A DNA stretch of 9,127 nt, taken from contig CALWEE010000051.1 of NCBI GenBank assembly GCA_944376975.1, positions 1 through 9,127 of the forward strand, read 5' to 3'. This document shows, one piece after another, positions 7,232 through 9,127 of this stretch. Made by a program: the position numbers and the translations under genes. The notes under the pieces are model-generated. The model saw nothing but the letters and a program-made list of their open reading frames with translations. It did no database searches and had not been told where the DNA came from. Positions within the stretch are counted from its first letter, which is position 1. Every line of letters starts with the position of its first letter. Source of the stretch: an uncultured Lachnospiraceae bacterium. GTDB lineage: Bacteria > Bacillota > Clostridia > Lachnospirales > Lachnospiraceae.

Positions 7232-7288
7232 GTCATTTTTAATAATTATGTATATTTTTCTCATTTTATACATTTATTCCCCTGTTTT

Positions 7289-7306
7289 ATTCACTATTTA
7301 TTCACT
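7289..7306 (-). promoter_or_regulatory. ArgR-box-like site, left
   Basis: The minus strand reads AGTGAATAAATAGTGAAT, about 13 of 18 to the Bacillus ARG box CATGAATAAAAATKCAAK as I recall it. GTGAATAAA recurs just downstream on the same strand, followed by GGAATAAA, giving a small cluster. ArgR itself is not in the window. AT-rich background raises the chance of accidental matches. Confidence 0.4.
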
Positions 7307-7308
7307 TA

Positions 7309-7326
7309 TTTTTATAAAAATGCAAT
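7309..7326 (+). promoter_or_regulatory. ArgR-box-like site, right
   Basis: TTTTTATAAAAATGCAAT, about 14 of 18 to the Bacillus ARG box consensus as recalled. It ends 17 bases before the argG -35, so an arginine-bound ArgR hexamer here could affect argG and, with the left site, both divergent promoters. Confidence 0.45.
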
Positions 7327-7343
7327 TTTCTCATAAAAAACTA

Positions 7344-7372
7344 TTGCAATCCGTCAAAAGGTGTTGTAATAT
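7344..7372 (+). promoter_or_regulatory. Promoter of argG
   Basis: TTGCAA (7344-7349), a 17-base spacer, then TAATAT (7367-7372). Each box matches consensus at four positions, but the spacing is ideal and the predicted start near 7379 gives a short leader of about 45 bases with AGGAGG at 7409-7414. Confidence 0.6.
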
Positions 7373-7423
7373 AGGGAACGTACCTGAAAAAAGGACATAT
7401 ACATATCCAGGAGGTCATCAACC

Positions 7424-8650
7424 ATGAAAGAAAAAGTTGTTTTAGCATATTCCGGAGGACTGGACACCACAGCGATCATTCCGTGGCTCAAAGAAACATT
7501 CAATTACGACGTCATCTGCTGCTGCATCGACTGCGGCCAGGGCGAGGAGCTGGGTGGTCTGGACGAACGGGCCAAAATGTCCGGCGCTTCCAAATTATAT
7601 ATCGAAAACATCGTCGACGAATTCTGCGACGATTATATCATGCCCTGCGTACAGGCAGGCGCGGTCTACGAAAACAAATACCTGCTGGGCACATCCATGG
7701 CCCGTCCGGCCATCGCCAAAAAACTGGTGGAGATCGCCCGTAAGGAAGGTGCTGTCGCCATCTGTCACGGCGCCACCGGAAAAGGCAACGACCAGATCCG
7801 TTTTGAGCTGGGCATCAAGGCTCTGGCTCCGGATATCAAGATCATCGCGCCCTGGCGTATGACCGATGTGTGGACCATGCAGTCCCGCGAAGACGAGATC
7901 GCCTACTGTAAAGCCCATGGCATCGATCTTCCCTTTGACGCCAGCCACAGCTACAGCCGCGACCGGAACCTGTGGCACATCAGCCACGAAGGACTGGAAC
8001 TGGAAGATCCGTCCAACGCGCCCAACTATGACGATCTGCTCGTTTTGAGCGTTACGCCTCAGAAGGCTCCCGACAAAGAGACCGAAGTGACCATGACTTT
8101 TGAAGCCGGTATTCCCAAGACACTCAACGGCAAAGCCATGAAAGTGTCCGAGATCATCACGGAGCTGAACAGACTGGGCGGCGAGAACGGCATCGGCATC
8201 ATCGATATCGTGGAAAACCGGGTCGTAGGCATGAAATCCCGCGGCGTATACGAAACACCCGGCGGAACGATCCTGATGGAGGCCCACTCCCAGCTGGAAG
8301 AACTTGTACTGGACCGGGCCACCATGGAAACCAAAAAAGATATGGGCAACAAGCTGGCTCAGGTGGTTTACGAAGGCAAATGGTTCACGCCCCTTCGGGA
8401 GGCGATCCAGGCTTTTGTGGAGTCCACCCAGAAATACGTGACCGGTGAAGTCCGTTTCAAACTTTACAAAGGCAATATCATCAAAGCCGGCACCACATCG
8501 CCCTACTCTCTGTACAATGAATCTCTGGCGTCCTTTACCACCGGAGATATGTACGACCACCATGACGCTTCCGGCTTCATCACCCTGTTCGGCCTGCCCC
8601 TCAAAGTCCGGGCCATGGTCATGGCAAACCAGAAAAACAAAGATAAATAA
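7424..8650 (+). CDS. argG: Argininosuccinate synthase
   Basis: 408 residues, full family length. It joins citrulline and aspartate with ATP to give argininosuccinate, the seventh step of arginine synthesis, in the cytoplasm. The ATP-pyrophosphatase loop is AYSGGLDTT (8-16). CHGATGKGNDQIRFE (114-128) binds ATP and substrates. Other family stretches are LGTSMARP (88-95), IIAPWRM (140-146), SYSRDRNLWHISHEG and, towards the end, KLYKGNI. ATG at 7424 has AGGAGG nine bases upstream. It is divergent from argCJBD across 270 bases, so shared control is likely. argH, which often follows argG, is absent: a terminator follows 10 bases after the stop. The final steps therefore depend on genes elsewhere. 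Confidence 0.96.
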   Translation: MKEKVVLAYSGGLDTTAIIPWLKETFNYDVICCCIDCGQGEELGGLDERAKMSGASKLYIENIVDEFCDDYIMPCVQAGAVYENKYLLGTSMARPAIAKKLVEIARKEGAVAICHGATGKGNDQIRFELGIKALAPDIKIIAPWRMTDVWTMQSREDEIAYCKAHGIDLPFDASHSYSRDRNLWHISHEGLELEDPSNAPNYDDLLVLSVTPQKAPDKETEVTMTFEAGIPKTLNGKAMKVSEIITELNRLGGENGIGIIDIVENRVVGMKSRGVYETPGGTILMEAHSQLEELVLDRATMETKKDMGNKLAQVVYEGKWFTPLREAIQAFVESTQKYVTGEVRFKLYKGNIIKAGTTSPYSLYNESLASFTTGDMYDHHDASGFITLFGLPLKVRAMVMANQKNKDK

Positions 8651-8660
8651 CTTATTTTCA

Positions 8661-8698
8661 AAAAAAGATGTATGGGAACGATCCCATACATCTTTTTT
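8661..8698 (+). terminator. Bidirectional terminator between argG and the hydratase gene
   Basis: Perfect 17-base arms (8661-8677 and 8682-8698) around the loop ACGA. The outer six pairs are A-T, so each strand ends the hairpin in a T run. It lies 10 bases after argG and about 26 bases beyond the stop of the converging gene, and should serve both. Confidence 0.93.
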
Positions 8699-8724
8699 TA
8701 TTCTATAGCCGATCGCCCGCGCGA

Positions 8725-9127
8725 TCAGTCTACCCGGTTATAATTGATCAGGCATCCTTTCAGGATGATCTCCCGTTCTTCATCGGTCAGCTCGCCCAAT
8801 GTCATCTCAAAGGGAACAAGGCTGTCTTTGACAACGTAAGCGGTAACGGTATCCGCTTTTTCCTTCACCGCCTTCGTGATCTCGGGGATGAACAGATAAT
8901 CGCCGTTCTTAAACGGCAGTTCGCCTTCCGGGATAAGGAAGGGCAGCATGCCCCAGTTGATCAGGTTGGAACGGTAACGTTTCGTGGCGTACTCGTTGGC
9001 GATGTTCGCCCAGCCGCCGAGGACCTTCTGGCAGGAAGCCGCCTGCTCTCTGGCGGAACCGTCTCCCGGCTTGACCGCGAATATGGTGCTGCCCACGCCC
9101 AGATTGCCCTTTCCGGCTTCCGGGAAC
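8725..9127 (-). CDS. Aconitase-family hydratase, C-terminal part
   Basis: 133 residues up to TGA at 8727-8725. The frame stays open to the right edge, so the start and most of the protein are missing; a GTG at 9096 is internal, not a start. The sequence [16 protein letters not shown], then [30 protein letters not shown] and [10 protein letters not shown] matches the swivel domain of aconitase-superfamily proteins. S-A-R-E in GDGSARE corresponds to the substrate-binding arginine motif (GSGSSRE in classical aconitases), and YRSNLINWG to the later RSNLVGMG motif. The [13 protein letters not shown] variant recalls the YbhJ-type hydratases. The [4Fe-4S] cysteines would be upstream and cannot be checked. 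Aconitase (citrate to isocitrate, feeding glutamate and so arginine) is possible; the exact substrate is uncertain. It converges on argG and shares its terminator. Confidence 0.8.
   Translation of the reverse strand, partial: FPEAGKGNLGVGSTIFAVKPGDGSAREQAASCQKVLGGWANIANEYATKRYRSNLINWGMLPFLIPEGELPFKNGDYLFIPEITKAVKEKADTVTAYVVKDSLVPFEMTLGELTDEEREIILKGCLINYNRVD

Noticed and set aside
7595..8563. 322-residue minus-strand frame opposite argG.
   Set aside because: argG on the plus strand is full length with all motifs; the antisense frame shows shadow composition and has no ribosome site I could find.
8711..8726. GATCGC/GCGATC palindrome after the hydratase stop.
   Set aside because: Six-pair stem with no T tail of its own, next to a far stronger terminator.
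1..9127. Search for CRISPR arrays, tRNA or rRNA genes, insertion sequences and riboswitches.
   Set aside because: No regularly spaced repeats, cloverleaf with CCA end, transposase frame or recognisable riboswitch core was found by eye.

Overview
The window looks like a chromosomal segment of a Gram-positive, probably Clostridia (Lachnospiraceae-like) bacterium. This rests on the compact argCJBD operon with divergent argG, strong AGGAGG-type ribosome sites, a TTG start and Firmicute-style promoters. The genus assignment is inference; no rRNA or other marker is present.

Positions 1-2390 (all minus strand) hold the start of a glycopeptide-resistance-type cluster: a VanR-like response regulator, a VanS-like sensor kinase overlapping it by 14 bases, and the first 119 residues of a VanY-like D,D-carboxypeptidase that leaves the window at base 1. 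The order R-S-Y is that of vanG-type operons. The ligase that would prove it lies outside. This part is visibly more AT-rich than the rest, which suggests horizontal acquisition. Two near-identical 17-base direct-repeat sites, one before vanR and one between vanS and vanY, look like binding sites for the regulator itself. A strong hairpin terminator separates vanRS from vanY.

Positions 2390-2743 hold no complete gene. They contain a GC-rich stretch with short open frames that look like a relic, then two hairpins near the end of the arginine operon. This is the probable junction between the van cluster and the host backbone.

Positions 2744-7153 (minus strand) are argC-argJ-argB-argD, tightly packed with gaps of 22 and 34 bases and a 14-base overlap. 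Together they make the acetylated (cyclic) route from glutamate to N-acetylornithine, with ArgJ recycling the acetyl group. The 270-base divergent region 7154-7423 carries good promoters for argC and argG and AT-rich sequences resembling ArgR boxes. argG (7424-8650, plus strand) makes argininosuccinate from citrulline. argF and argH are not in the window.

After a perfect bidirectional terminator following argG, the minus strand holds the C-terminal 133 residues of an aconitase-family hydratase that runs off the right edge. Apart from the van insertion and its apparent regulatory sites, the region is conventional metabolism. I see no wholly new system.
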